Shown here: in pieces, positions 52,831 through 63,379 of the stretch | Position numbering within the stretch: the stretch's first letter is position 1 | Layout: the number at the start of each line of letters is the position of its first letter | Source of the DNA: Arion vulgaris | Taxonomy: Eukaryota > Mollusca > Gastropoda > Stylommatophora > Arionidae | Direction of reading: 5' to 3' | Assembly: GCA_020796225.1 (NCBI GenBank) | Contig: CM036764.1 | Coordinates: forward strand, 22,520,733 to 22,584,732 | DNA length: 64,000 nucleotides | Made by a program: the position numbers and the translations under genes | The notes under the pieces: model-generated | What the model saw: the letters and a program-made list of their open reading frames with translations, nothing else | Databases searched by the model: none | What the model was told of the DNA's origin: nothing

Positions 52831-54005
52831 TATTTTTATAGAGTTGTAACAGTCAGGGGCACTTTTACGTTAACAACTTGAATACGGAAATATTGTTTTT
52901 ATTTTTATAGAGTTGTAACAGTCAGGCACTTTTACGTTAACAACTTGAATACGGAAATATTGTTTTTTATTTTTATAGAGTTGTAACAGTCAGGGCACTT
53001 TTACGTTAACAACTTGAATACGGAAATATTGTTTTTTATTTTTATAGAGTTGTAACAGTCAGGGGCACTTTACGTTAACAACTTGAATACGGAAATATTG
53101 TTTTTATTTTTATAGAGTTGTAACAGTCAGGCACTTTACGTTAACAACTTGAATACGGGAAATATTGTTTTTATTTTTATAGAGTTGTAACAGTCAGGGC
53201 ACTTTACGTTAACAACTTGAATACGGGAAATATTGTTTTATTTTTATAGAGTTGTAACAGTCAGGCACTTTACGTTAACAACTTGAATACGGGAAATATT
53301 GTTTTTTTATTTTTATAGAGTTGTAACAGTCAGGGCACTTTTACGTTAACAACTTGAATACGGAAATATTGTTTTTATTTTTATAGAGTTGTAACAGTCA
53401 GGGCACTTTACGTTAACAACTTGAATACGGAAATATTGTTTTTATTTTTATAGAGTTGTAACAGTCAGGGCACTTTACGTTAACAACTTGAATACGGGAA
53501 ATATTGTTTTTTATTTTATAGAGTTGTAACAGTCAGGGGCACTTTTACGTTAACAACTTGAATACGGGAAATATTGTTTTTTTATTTTTATAGAGTTGTA
53601 ACAGTCAGGGGTACTTTTACGTTAACAACTTGAATACGGGAAATATTGTTTTTTTATTTTTATAGAGTTGTAACAGTCAGGGGTACTTTTACGTTAACAA
53701 CTTGAATACGGAAATATTGTTTTTTATTTTTATAGAGTTGTAACAGTCAGGGTACTTTTACGTTAACAACTTGAATACGGAAATATTGTTTTTATTTTTA
53801 TAGAGTTGTAACAGTCATGGGTACTTTTACGTTAACAACTTGAATACGGGAAATATTGTTTTTTTTATTTTTATAGAGTTGTAACAGTCATGGGTACTTT
53901 TACGTTAACAACTTGAATACGGGAAATATTGTTTTTTATTTTTATAGAGTTGTAACAGTCAGGGTACTTTTACGTTAACAACTTGAATACGGAAATACTT
54001 TTTTT
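52831..54005. repeat. 66-70-bp minisatellite, about 17 copies, derived from the S2 element
   Basis: The unit is TTTTTATAGAGTTGTAACAG, TCAGGGGCACTTTTACGTTA, ACAACTTGAATACGGAAATA, TTG. It corresponds to the S2 segment after 'GCGGCT', e.g. TTTTGAACTGCCAAGAAG.. CTTTTACGTGGTCAAATTGA at 57870. Copies differ mainly in G and T run lengths. Confidence 0.95.
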
Positions 54006-54467
54006 CTTTCAGAGAACGAACCAAGTATCTATGGAACAATATGCGAAACCTTTACCTCCCCGCCACAGAGACGTCACAGAGACGTCACAGAGACGTCATA
54101 GTCTGTTATATAAGAATCAAGCTTCGAGATCTCAATCACGTGATGTTTTCGCGTGAAGTTTGGCTGTTATTTCTTTCAACTAAGTTTTGTCATTTGTCCA
54201 GATGGTGCCACTCTGTCAGACTATGATCTGTCTACTTCTGCATATGTCGCTCTCAAATGTATATTTACTTCCCTTTGCTCTACTGCTTTCTTTCTTTCCT
54301 TCCAAGATGATTTTAAACAGAACATTATGTTCCTTAATCGGATCAGATTTGTTTAATTGGTGTCTCATTGAACAATTATCTTTTGACTTTTAGTTATTCA
54401 AGTATTTGTTTATTTATTTTATTCTTGAAATCACTGTTTGTTTTAACATTAACTCTTGTATCATCAT

Positions 54468-54731
54468 TATGCCCGTTTGTTTCCGGGGTTTGCAAGGGGA
54501 TCAAAGGACAGTTACACTGTGACCTACAAGACATATCGTAAGAGGCGACTGAGGTAGGGGTCTAGGGTAGCTACTATAGTAAATAAAAAGCGTCGCGGAA
54601 ATCGAATGTGCTGGCCTACTTATAGGCGCATAACTGACACAACGTACAATCGCTCTTAAGCTCGGATCACATACAAATCACAAAGAGTGGTTAATAAGTG
54701 GTTGATATGAAGCGTTTGAAGAAGAATATCA
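54468..54731 (+). mobile_element. S1-related SINE subfamily (S1b), copy 2
   Basis: ATGCCCGTTTGTTTCCGGGG, ATCGTAAGAGGCGACTGAGG, ATAACTGACACAACGTACAA and CACAAAGAGTGGTTAATAAG to GAAGAAGAATATC. Confidence 0.8.
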
Positions 54732-54734
54732 TCA

Positions 54735-55660
54735 GCAAACTGATTGCTTTGCATGCTATAGTCTCCCCAATTCGCAACTTTATTTTTCTTTTGGAATATC
54801 ACAATATCAATGCACAGATCCATAATTAAGTTGACATCCATGTTCTCTTGAGTTTTCTTTGTTTTTTCTTTTTCTTATGTTGCTCAATCCTGCAGTATTT
54901 CCTTTGCTGCATTATTTTGATTACATTTTGTTTACTTCGTAATAATAAACATTGAGGTCATCTGTAATGTAAGATATTGATGTATTGGAGTGGTTCTCAA
55001 CAATTTTCAGCTGGCATTCCACCTCCCTTGAAGATGAGGCAAGATACCAAAGACCTCTTCCCCTTTTTCCACATTTTTCCTCACCGAATTAACTATAATT
55101 TCCAAAGTTCAAACGAAAAACTAAATATTCTCACTCTGAGTTTTATAACAGAACTGTCTTCTAAACACAATAATATTGAAAGTAAGAAATGCAAACATTT
55201 ATTAACTAATAATTTTTCAGCCAAAATTTGAGAAAAATGACAACATGAGTCAAAATAAATGATGTTCTTTGTTATTTTTGAAAGAAGTTTTGAACTTACA
55301 GTTTGGATGATAAAACGTATTTTAAATGAAAAAAATAAGTTACTATAAAAGAACTATGGAAACACAAAATTCATTAAATTTATATATAAATCTTCTTCTT
55401 CTTTGTCAGCACACTGTTACCGGGTTGTTAACCTAGTGTCGTGGTTTTTTATATATAAATATATATATATTATTTATATATATATATATTATAATTTACA
55501 TATATTTATATATAAATGCCTTCCTGATACTGCCTTACGCTTCCTGATACTGCCTTACTGTTCCCTAGGTAGGCGATCCTTCAAGTTGAGAACCGTTGAT
55601 GTGTCATCTATCGAATAGCTTGTTTACGTAATCTGTCCATCTATTTGATCTGTTGCTTAT
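54735..55660. other. No gene recognised
   Basis: AT-rich, with a (TA)n block at 55450-55515 and a short duplication, CTTCCTGATACTGCCTTAC. Confidence 0.5.
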
Positions 55661-55689
55661 ATATAATATTTTACACACTGACTGGTTGT

Positions 55690-55980
55690 TGGGTTTTTTT
55701 TAAACAAACTCCCCCGCTTGTATTAATTGTTTTATTTATCATTGGGCTTATTTCATGGCCGTTGTATTTTGTTCCATTTTCATTTCTTCTATGGCCTTGC
55801 ATTCTGTGTTGATCCATTATATTTTTGGTTATTTTGCACATCTTACATTGAGTCTCTATTTCAACATAGTATGTACAGTTGTTGTCTTGTTTATGTTCTG
55901 TGATTTTTTTCCATATATAATCTCGGTGTTTTCCATACTCAAGTTTTATTGGCCTTCTGTATTGGTAACATTTCATTTGC
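55690..55980 (-). other. Unassigned reverse-strand open segment
   Basis: About 95 codons read YRRPIKLEYGKHRDYIWKKI, CTYYVEIETQCKMCKITKNI and INTSGGVCLKKTQQPVSV. Composition is less repetitive than the flanking T-rich array and there are several cysteines, but there is no convincing start, family match or splice context. It may be a retroelement relic or chance. Confidence 0.25.
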
Positions 55981-55984
55981 TTCT

Positions 55985-56650
55985 TGTATGTTTTCTCTGT
56001 GTTTTTTCTTGTGTGTTTTCTCTGTGTGTTTTTTCTTGTATGTTTCTGTGTTTTCTGTGTGTTTTCTTTCTGTGTTTTTCTTTGTTTTTCTGTGTTTCTT
56101 TTCTGTGTTTTTCTTAGTGTTATTTTTCTTGCATGTTTTCTCATCTATGTTTTTTCTTGTGTGTTTTTTCTTTCTGTGTTTTCTTTCTTCTGTGTTTTTT
56201 CTTGCATGTTTTCTCTCTGTGTTTTCTCTTCTGTGTTTTTTCTTCATGTTTTTCTTCTGTGTTTTCTCTTCTGTGTTTTTTTCTTGTGTGTTTTTTCTTG
56301 CATGTTTTTCCTTCTGTCTTTTCTCTTCTGTGTTTTCTCTTCTGTGTTTTTTTCTTCTGTTTTTTCGCTTCTGTGTTTTTTTCTTCTGTGTTTATTTTTG
56401 TGTTTTTTCTTCTGTGTTTTCTCTTGTTTTTTCTCTTCTGTGTTTATTCTTGTGTTTTTCTTGTGTGTTTTTTCTTCTGTTTTTTTCTTCTTGTGTTTTT
56501 CTTCTGTGTTTATTCTTGTGTGTTTTTTCTTCTGTGTTTATTCTTGTGTGTTTTTTCTTCTGTGTTTTCTCTTCTGTGTTTTCTCTTACGTGTTTTCTCT
56601 TCCGTATTTTCTCTTCTGTGTTTCCTTTTCCATGTTTTCTCTTTTATTTT
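55985..56650. repeat. Degenerate T-rich tandem array (TTTTCTTCTGTGTTTTCTCT-like)
   Basis: Irregular 13-26-bp spacing. It generates phenylalanine/cysteine-rich false frames (+) and lysine/threonine-rich false frames (-). Confidence 0.9.
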
Positions 56651-57009
56651 ATTTATCGATGTTTATCAACAAATATTGAAAACAAATTTGTATATCAACG
56701 AGATATTTCAGCTTTAAATTAAATTTCTTTATGTTTCCAATGTGTTTTTACTGTTCTTTGCTTAAATAATCTTTTCATTTAGCATCTAAGTTTGATAGTT
56801 TGCATAACTACATGATTGTGTTTTGTACTGCTATACGATCCTAAGTATGTTCTGTTCTTCGATACAATATCTCTATATCAGATCTTAGTCATGATGAAGC
56901 CAACCTGAGCTCTCTTTTTATTTTCTGGGCCTTTCAGTGTGTCTTCTACTTCTTCTTTTTTCAACGTTACCAGACATCGGTCTGTATACTTATGAAGTAG
57001 TTAGTGGTC

Positions 57010-57260
57010 AACTTGAAGTATATATGCATCTCCATATAGCTTGTCTTGAACGGACATGGGGATTGTCCATCTGTGTTTCATCTGTTAATTGCGTGTTGAA
57101 GACTCTTGCAGGATGTGTGTCTCTGTCAACTTGCTGGTGACACATGTCATATGTTATTAGGTCTATCTTGTACTTCATTAACCGATAGTACCTCAGTCTA
57201 TTGTGCCCTGTTCGTAGCCAGAACATGATAACCTGTTCTTCTCTATTGAGTTGGTAGTAG
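57010..57260 (-). mobile_element. LINE C-terminal fragment, family I-like
   Basis: The reverse strand reads VIMFWLRTGHNRLRYYRLMK, YKIDLITYDMCHQQVDRDTH, the 'LRTGHNRL..' region. Confidence 0.75.
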
Positions 57261-57649
57261 GCATCATTGTTTTCATGACCTGTGTGATTTTCATTGTATA
57301 TTTCTGTTAGTTTTTAAAATACTTCATAAAATAACAAAATATAATGTACACTAATACCTTCACATTTGGTCATCTTCCGGGAGAGATTCCCAAAAAGTTA
57401 GGTCCAAATCGAAACTTTTCAGAAGCACTTCAAGTGTGTGTTTGTTTCTGTTCACCTACCGGTCACTTAGCAACTCCGCCAAAGATTAACTATTTTGAGA
57501 TGCGGTTACCTAGCATTCATGCAATGTAACTGGTCCATCTCACCTGGACCTTCTTCAACAGAGTGTGGATAACTGTAATCTTGTCTCGTGAGTACTTTGA
57601 CGTCTGGAATTTTGTTCATCATATTAACACGCACTAACATATATTATTA

Positions 57650-58078
57650 GATTGATTGATTGATAGGACCACCATCATTGCAGTTCGTTGAGTAACCATA
57701 TGTGCTCCGATCTCTTTCTTACATAGAAAGATCTCAGCTGCAGTGCACGAACTTCATAACACCGGCGAGGCAATTTTGAAGACGGTGTAGATATTTTGTA
57801 AGATTTTTATTTTTAATCTTTTTCTAATGAATTTTGCTTGGGAAGCGGCTGTCCAGCCTGTTCTTCTCGATTTTGAACTGCCAAGAAGTTCTTTTACGTG
57901 GTCAAATTGAACACGGGACCTATATTTTATCGTCCGTCTCCGATAGGATTTGGAACTCGATCTCACCTACACTGAGATCAGGATCTCTGAAAAAATATTC
58001 CGATGGCTCCACGATGTAGCGAACCGGTTTCCTTTTGAACCGAACCTGCACGAGAGTCGAGCATCTAACATCTACGCT
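57650..58078. mobile_element. S2 repeat family, best full-length copy
   Basis: (TTGA)n, then TAGGACCACCATCATTGCAG, GTGCTCCGATCTCTTTCTTA, GCGGCTGTCCAGCCTGTTCT, CGTCCGTCTCCGATAGG, CTCGATCTCACCTACACTGA and on to GAGTCGAGCATCTAAC. It is used as the reference for this ~430-bp family. Confidence 0.85.
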
Positions 58079-58315
58079 AGAGAAACCCTCAATATTATTA
58101 TATATGTGTGTGTGTTATTAAATAAATATATTGAGAAAGAACTCTTGCTGTTGCTACAAATGATAGGTGTGAAATTGAAGTGTGCTGGACACATGAAAAA
58201 ATGATGATCTGCAAAGACATTTTTAGAAGAAGAAATAAGGACATGGATGAGAAGATGAATACCACTGAGACGATTGAATCGATTCAGATTATTATTATTA
58301 TTTTTGTTTTTTCTG

Positions 58316-58504
58316 ATCCAGAAGCACTTGAGTTTCAGCTCTTCGGCTCGGTGCCATGGACATCGTAACCTTCGGTTCGGTGCCACGAACACCGTAAATC
58401 TGGAGAACATGTGGCTTTTCTGCCAGCCCGCGAAATTGAACACGCGCTCACAGGAGCTTGTCACCGTTGTCCAACGCGCTACGAACATGCTGTGCAGGCG
58501 GGCA
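58316..58504 (-). mobile_element. S3 tRNA-derived SINE, copy 4
   Basis: GATCCAGAAGCACTTGAG to CAACGCGCTACGAACATGCT, GTGCAGGCGGGC, with an AT-rich/T-rich left edge. Confidence 0.9.
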
Positions 58505-58539
58505 TTGATTATTGGCTACAGAACCAAGGTCATTACAAC

Positions 58540-59480
58540 TCCCATACATATCCCATAGGCGCTCAGTCTCCCCAGAGCTTGCGAGAAGCTGTACGAAGGA
58601 ACGGAGTCCCTTAAAACACGGTAACATTCATGAAAAAAGTTGGTTCATCAGTCTAGGACGGGATCGCGAGAGAGAGAGTCTCCCCAACAGATGTCGAAGA
58701 GTATGTATACTAATGGTTCATGTGACTTGCTGGTTAAACACACTCCTCATTCTGCCCCTCAGGCATCCAGTTCTAATTGTACAATTGGTAACTCCAAACT
58801 CTTTAAATCGCTGAATTGATTCGAAATCTATTTTAGTGTCTTCATCCAACAAGCAGTCGTGATGAGATTGAAGAATATCCCCCATATCCATCTTCAACTT
58901 CCTTACAATCTTTGTTGTTGATGCAAGCCTGTCCGCTCTCTCACTGTAGCAAACACCCGAACGAGAGAATAGTAGATCCACGTAGGGGGGCTAGAAACGT
59001 CACAGAGACGATATTAATTCAAACCACAACCTGCCATTTTGGATCTTCCGAAACATTGACTAAGAGTTAGATACAACAAAGGTCCCAGTAAGTTCCAGAC
59101 GATTGGTTCCTGATAGGATCAATGATTTGAGCATAGCGACAGAGAAGTTGTGAAATGTGTGCTTTGATAGACATTCCGAAGGACTGTCAGGGTGGCAAAA
59201 CTATCAGATATCAGTTATATCAGGACTATCATAATAGCACTCCGGACAAATCTGTAGGTGCTCCGATCTCCTTCTCAACAAATCCAGCACGTCCAGCGGC
59301 CCAACACGCCAGTTCGATGTTGATTAATCAATCTCTTCGCATATTTGTATGTCGTTCTTTCTGTGCTGACAATATCGACATCCATCTCTCTCAATAAGGT
59401 CAGCGAGTGGGATTTACAGCCCTGAAACTCCTCTGTTCGGAACCATTCTCTCAATGCGATTTGTCATTTCGGCATGGAGT
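58540..59480 (-). mobile_element. Nimbus-like LINE RNase H and C-terminal region
   Basis: The reverse strand reads CYSERADRLASTTKIV, KMDMGDILQSHHDCLLDEDT and FKEFGVTNCTIRTGC. ERADRLA is the RNase H 'GNExAD' motif region. 59200-59480 repeats sequence shared with 63465-63720. It is degraded and carries an insertion at 58575-58676. Confidence 0.82.
58575..58676 (+). mobile_element. 102-bp 5'-truncated LINE family I copy with target duplication
   Basis: Matches the end of 1330-1675 (GAGCTTGCGAGAAGCTGTAC ... GTTCATCAGTCTAGG, GGGATCGCGAGAGAG). AGTCTCCCCA lies at 58565-58574 and 58677-58686. The host LINE is continuous across it when compared with 38905-38950. Confidence 0.92.
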
Positions 59481-59609
59481 TGCATTGATCAAAATTGATG
59501 AAATTTATGTCAAAATTTGGGCAAAATTATGTTCAGACAAGCTATGAGATGATGATGATTTGATAGACCCCTAAAATTAGAGAGAAACGACATGAATGCC
59601 TGGATAAAT

Positions 59610-59790
59610 TAATTTTGGAATGGTGCCTGAAGAAGAACAAGAGGAAGACTAGAAGACGATGGTTTGTCAGATTTATTGACGCTCTGAGAATGACCTGTTG
59701 AGCGACCAACTGCACAGAACAGAGAGTTTTTCAGGAAAGCTGTCATGGGAGCCAAGTTCCGTAAGGGACAAGCTACTTGATGATGATGAT
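59610..59790 (+). mobile_element. LINE tail, family A-like
   Basis: AGAAGACGATGGTTTGTCAG, TCATGGGAGCCAAGTTCCGT, AAGGGACAAGCTACTTGATG, ATGATGATGA. It parallels 15440-15595. Confidence 0.8.
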
Positions 59791-59799
59791 GAATAATTA

Positions 59800-60470
59800 G
59801 AGAGAATGCAATATAATAATTACTCATTACTTGAGTATGGTATGTTTCATACATAACGTCACTTCGGAAATACAGACACTGACATTTCTAGAGCAAGAAT
59901 AAAATGGCAGTTAAAAATTCATGTAAACCATTTTACTAATTAGGTACGTATCTGCACGCAGGTGTTTCTACAACTGTTATTGCTGCATAATATCACCAAT
60001 GTTTAAGTTGCTACTATCTCTGCTACTAACACAACTACTGCAATCCTTCTATAGCTGCTGCTAGTATCATTTCTACGCTGTTATAATTCTACTATCGCTT
60101 TAAAATGTCACCACTAATTTGCCTGTTTCTACCACTGCTGAGCTTCATTCTCATCTTTAAATTTTTATACTGCTAATACTAGTACCATTACTACTTCTGC
60201 TTCGACGTTTCGGCCAAAATGTCATTATCAAGAAAATGATAGAAGAGCAACACTGGACACAAGATGACTGTCTATTATTAAAGTCATAAAACGGTGACAG
60301 TGATGAATTCTCAAATGATCTAGACATTCATATATTAGAGAATATAGGACCGGATATGTCTGTATATGGCCTTTGTATCCTGCACATGGTGTGGAAGTCC
60401 TGCTCAATCTCACGAAAACAAAGCTCAGGATTTTCAGCTAAATGTGAAGTCTGTTGCTATAGTTCGGAAA
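59800..60470. other. No gene recognised; one degenerate ATAAAGGCC-like motif
   Basis: CGACGTTTCGGCCAAAATGT, CATTATCAAG at 60213-60242 resembles the reverse of the ATAAAGGCC family core. CTGCTACTA-type short repeats occur at 60000-60190. Confidence 0.5.
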
Positions 60471-60479
60471 CTTGGGGTC

Positions 60480-60870
60480 ACTAGGCACATACAAATAAGA
60501 TCCAGACCTTGTCAACGGATGTTTGTGGTTGATTTCTCAGATTGAGATGGTATGATAGAGTTACAAACACAGATCTGTGGATAAGAATCAGGCAGGAACC
60601 TAGATGGCACAGGTCAAGAGGAGAAGATGGCGATGGATAGGCTAGCCTTTGCGGAAGACACTCGATGTCACTAGACAGGTGCTCGAGTGGAAACGCAGGG
60701 AAAATCGAAAAGAGGACGCCCTAAGCAGACTTGGAAACGAGGTCTTGTTGAGGAGCTGAAGAGTGCTCAATTGACCTGGGAGACCATAAAAGAACAGCCA
60801 GAGACCGAGAAGAGTGGCGAACAACTGTTGAGGCCCTATGCCACGAGGAGCGAGAAGATTAATGATAATG
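60480..60870 (+). mobile_element. LINE ORF2 C-terminus, family C
   Basis: Reads LRWYDRVTNTDLWIRIRQ, RRWRWIG, RPKQTWKRGLVEELKSAQLT and WETIKEQPETEKSGEQLLRP. It ends GAAGATTAATGATAATGATG. Confidence 0.9.
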
Positions 60871-60954
60871 ATGATATGTCTGTATATGTCTTTGTCTCTA
60901 CAGATGTGTGTCATTTGTAAATGTGACTTGATAATTCTGAAGTTTGATATTTCT

Positions 60955-61175
60955 CTGCCTTTGCTTTTCCTAAGTTTCTCTTTGCCTTCAAGCTTTTCCT
61001 AAGTTCTTCTTGCCTTCAAGCTTTTCCTTAGTTTCTCTTGCCTTTAAGCTTTTCCTAAGTTTCTCTTGCCCTTAAACTTTTCCTAAGTTTCTTACTTAAG
61101 CTTTTCCTAAGTTTCTCTTACCTTTAGCTTTTCCTTAGTTTCTCTTGCCTTTAGCTTTTCCTAAGTTCTCTTTAA
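60955..61175. repeat. ~30-bp minisatellite, about 7 copies
   Basis: The unit is AAGCTTTTCCTAAGTTTCTC plus TTGCCTTC, with frequent short deletions. Confidence 0.95.
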
Positions 61176-61522
61176 ACGATTTTGCATCTTTGGTAATGAT
61201 TTTTTCACAAGGTCGGTCATCAGTTGGTTTCTTCCCATTTGTTAGAATCGATATAAAAGTTCTTAATTGAGCTTTGTAGACATCCATATATTAGCAGTGG
61301 TCTATCATGAGCATCTTCCTTCGAAAGTTCAAAACAATATATGTTGAGTATGTGAGAATAGTTGCTTGCCCTGGCCACATTGTTGATTGTCACATTTAGG
61401 TAACCTCACTGTGTGCGACTAAGGTAGCATATAGTCAATGAAAAGGAGTTTCTTGAAAAGGATTTCTGTAGTTTGTTTGTCTCTAAACCCGCCAGGTTGA
61501 GGACTATCAGATCTAGTGTAAT

Positions 61523-61586
61523 AACCACGGTAAAATTCATGATAAAAGTAGGTTCATCAGTCTAGGCCGGGAACGCAAGAGAGAGA
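61523..61586 (+). mobile_element. 64-bp 5'-truncated LINE family I copy with a perfect 13-bp target duplication
   Basis: AACCACGGTAAAATTCATGA ... GGTTCATCAGTCTAGGCCGG, GAACGCAAGAGAGAGA. GATCTAGTGTAAT lies at 61510-61522 and 61587-61599. Confidence 0.93.
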
Positions 61587-61784
61587 GATCTAGTGTAATG
61601 AAAACATCTCCATCAGCGTCCCCGAAGATATGAGATAAAAGGACTACAAAGAATATGCTAACCACAGCCAACTCTAGATAAGTTTTTAGTTGGGTCTGGT
61701 TTAGTTTAAATCGACTTTTAACCTCGAGACACCAGAAATTAGATGGATCATTGAGGCAATTTGGAACAGCCAAAATGTTTCAAT

Positions 61785-62035
61785 ATTTGATTAAGTCCTG
61801 ATCTCTGTCGTGTCAATGCCATGACAGATCGACGAAGGCAATGAATAATTGCTTTCTGCTCTGTGCATTTCTTTGCAGTTGTCGAAGAAGGAATATCATG
61901 TCAGTGTTGGCCATCCAGCTCGGAATCCAGTGTGACTGGGAACATGCTCTGCCAGTTTATGTAGTCGTTTTAAAAAGATTATTGCAAAGGTCTTGCCTGT
62001 GACACTTTAAAGCGAGATGTTCTCATGTGTTGTAT
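61785..62035 (-). mobile_element. LINE reverse-transcriptase fragment
   Basis: The reverse strand reads TGKTFAIIFLKRLHKLAEHV, PSHTGFRAGWPTLT then, after a frameshift, DMIFLLRQLQRNAQSRKQLF, IAFVDLS. These match RT motifs ('GK...vLl.RL', 'GFRag.st.D.iF.lRql', 'f..FvDl'). Downstream reverse-strand sequence to about 61200 is probably the same element but is too degraded to read. Confidence 0.85.
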
Positions 62036-62119
62036 AATCTTCTCTTTACTTTATTGTGTATCATATGAGTGTGCAATCTGGACCCATGGAAACAAGGCGA
62101 TGGAAAACATGTATCTAGT

Positions 62120-62462
62120 TTTTTTTATATAAGTGTTACATTAAAATCCTCCGTATATCATGGACAGAGAAGAGAACAAATAGATCTATCCAGAACAAAT
62201 CAAATCAAAGAAATGCATGCTACAAATAGAATGAGAAAATTAAGTATTTTGCATATAAAGAGACACAAAGTGCTGGGGAAGACTATCATGGAAGGAGGCA
62301 TCCTTTCAAAGAGGAGAAGAGGACGACATGGAGAAGAGATGATTCGGATTAACTGATGGTTGGAGCATGACGGCTGCATAGGCGGGACTTCTGGCAGAGA
62401 GAGAGTAGAATTCCGGAGGACTGTTAAGGTTGAAAGTTCTGCCAGACAGCTATTGATGATGA
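62120..62462 (+). mobile_element. LINE tail, family A
   Basis: TCCTCCGTATATCATGGACA, GGAAGGAGGCATCCTTTCAA, GAGGAGAAGAGGACGACATG and CAGACAGCTATTGATGATGA, followed by (TA)n. Confidence 0.82.
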
Positions 62463-62465
62463 TGA

Positions 62466-62490
62466 TATTATATATATATATATATATGTG
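62466..62490. repeat. (TA)n microsatellite
   Basis: It lies directly after the GATGATGAT end of the family A LINE tail. Confidence 0.9.
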
Positions 62491-62494
62491 TGTG

Positions 62495-63080
62495 TTTGTT
62501 TGTCATCTGTTTGTTATCTCGTCTTATGTCTTTAGACATATTCATTTTAATGTAACATTTTTATTTATGTTATTAGTACTATAATTATTCAATAGTGGTA
62601 AATATTGTAATGTAATAATTCTAACTTAACTTTGTGTACAATACATTTAACAATATATAACACTAACAGATTGTATGCTCTCTACAATAGCAAGTAAATT
62701 AGTATGTGCAATTTTTCTGTATAAATCAAAGTCTCACTTTGAATGTAATTGAGTGCAACACTGCTTGTGCACTCATGTCCTAGTTATTATCAGGCCTTTT
62801 TAATCTCTAAGTTACTGCCTTTCTTCTTCTCTTCTCTCTGTCTTTCTATCTATCTCTCTCTCTCTCTTGCATAAGCTGAAATTGGAATAGATTAAAGCCT
62901 CACATGCAAGTATGTCCTCAACTCGCTAGTATTTTTACTCTGTGCTAAATTTTCGCAAGCTATTTCAGCAATTGAACATCAGTTATTTAAAACAATACAA
63001 CCATATTTTATATAAAATTTTATGAAAGTTTACATATAATGTTTTTTTTATTTGTTTTGAGTAACAAAAATGCTGTCATA
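62495..63080. other. No gene recognised
   Basis: AT-rich DNA with a CT microsatellite at 62845-62868. Confidence 0.5.
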
Positions 63081-63084
63081 AAAT

Positions 63085-63260
63085 AATAATCTTCTTCACC
63101 ATCTTCCTTTGAGGTTCATTGCTGCAGATAATCCTGCCTACCATTCATCTCTGTACGTTAACTTTCTCTTCCCAATCGTTGACTCTTAGTATTTCTAGAT
63201 CTACTTCAAAGTTATCTCTACATCGTTTTCGTGGTCTACCCAGTGGTCTCTTTCTTTTCA
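63085..63260 (-). mobile_element. LINE tail fragment, family J
   Basis: The reverse strand reads KRPLGRPRKRCRDNFEVDLE, ILRVNDWEEKVNVQRW, a 'GRPrkRW...W...A.dR..W' LINE C-terminus. Confidence 0.75.
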
Positions 63261-63379
63261 TCTTGTTTTCCTATATGCAATTTTATCATTTATGTTCTCG
63301 ACCATTCTTGCAATATGCAGTAGTCATTAATTGAGTCAGAGCAGCACAATATCAGAGATTTAACTCAAAGTATCAATGT

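Noticed and set aside
55949..56722. 257-codon phenylalanine/cysteine-rich frame
   Set aside because: It is a translation of a T-rich TTTTCTTCTGTG low-complexity array.
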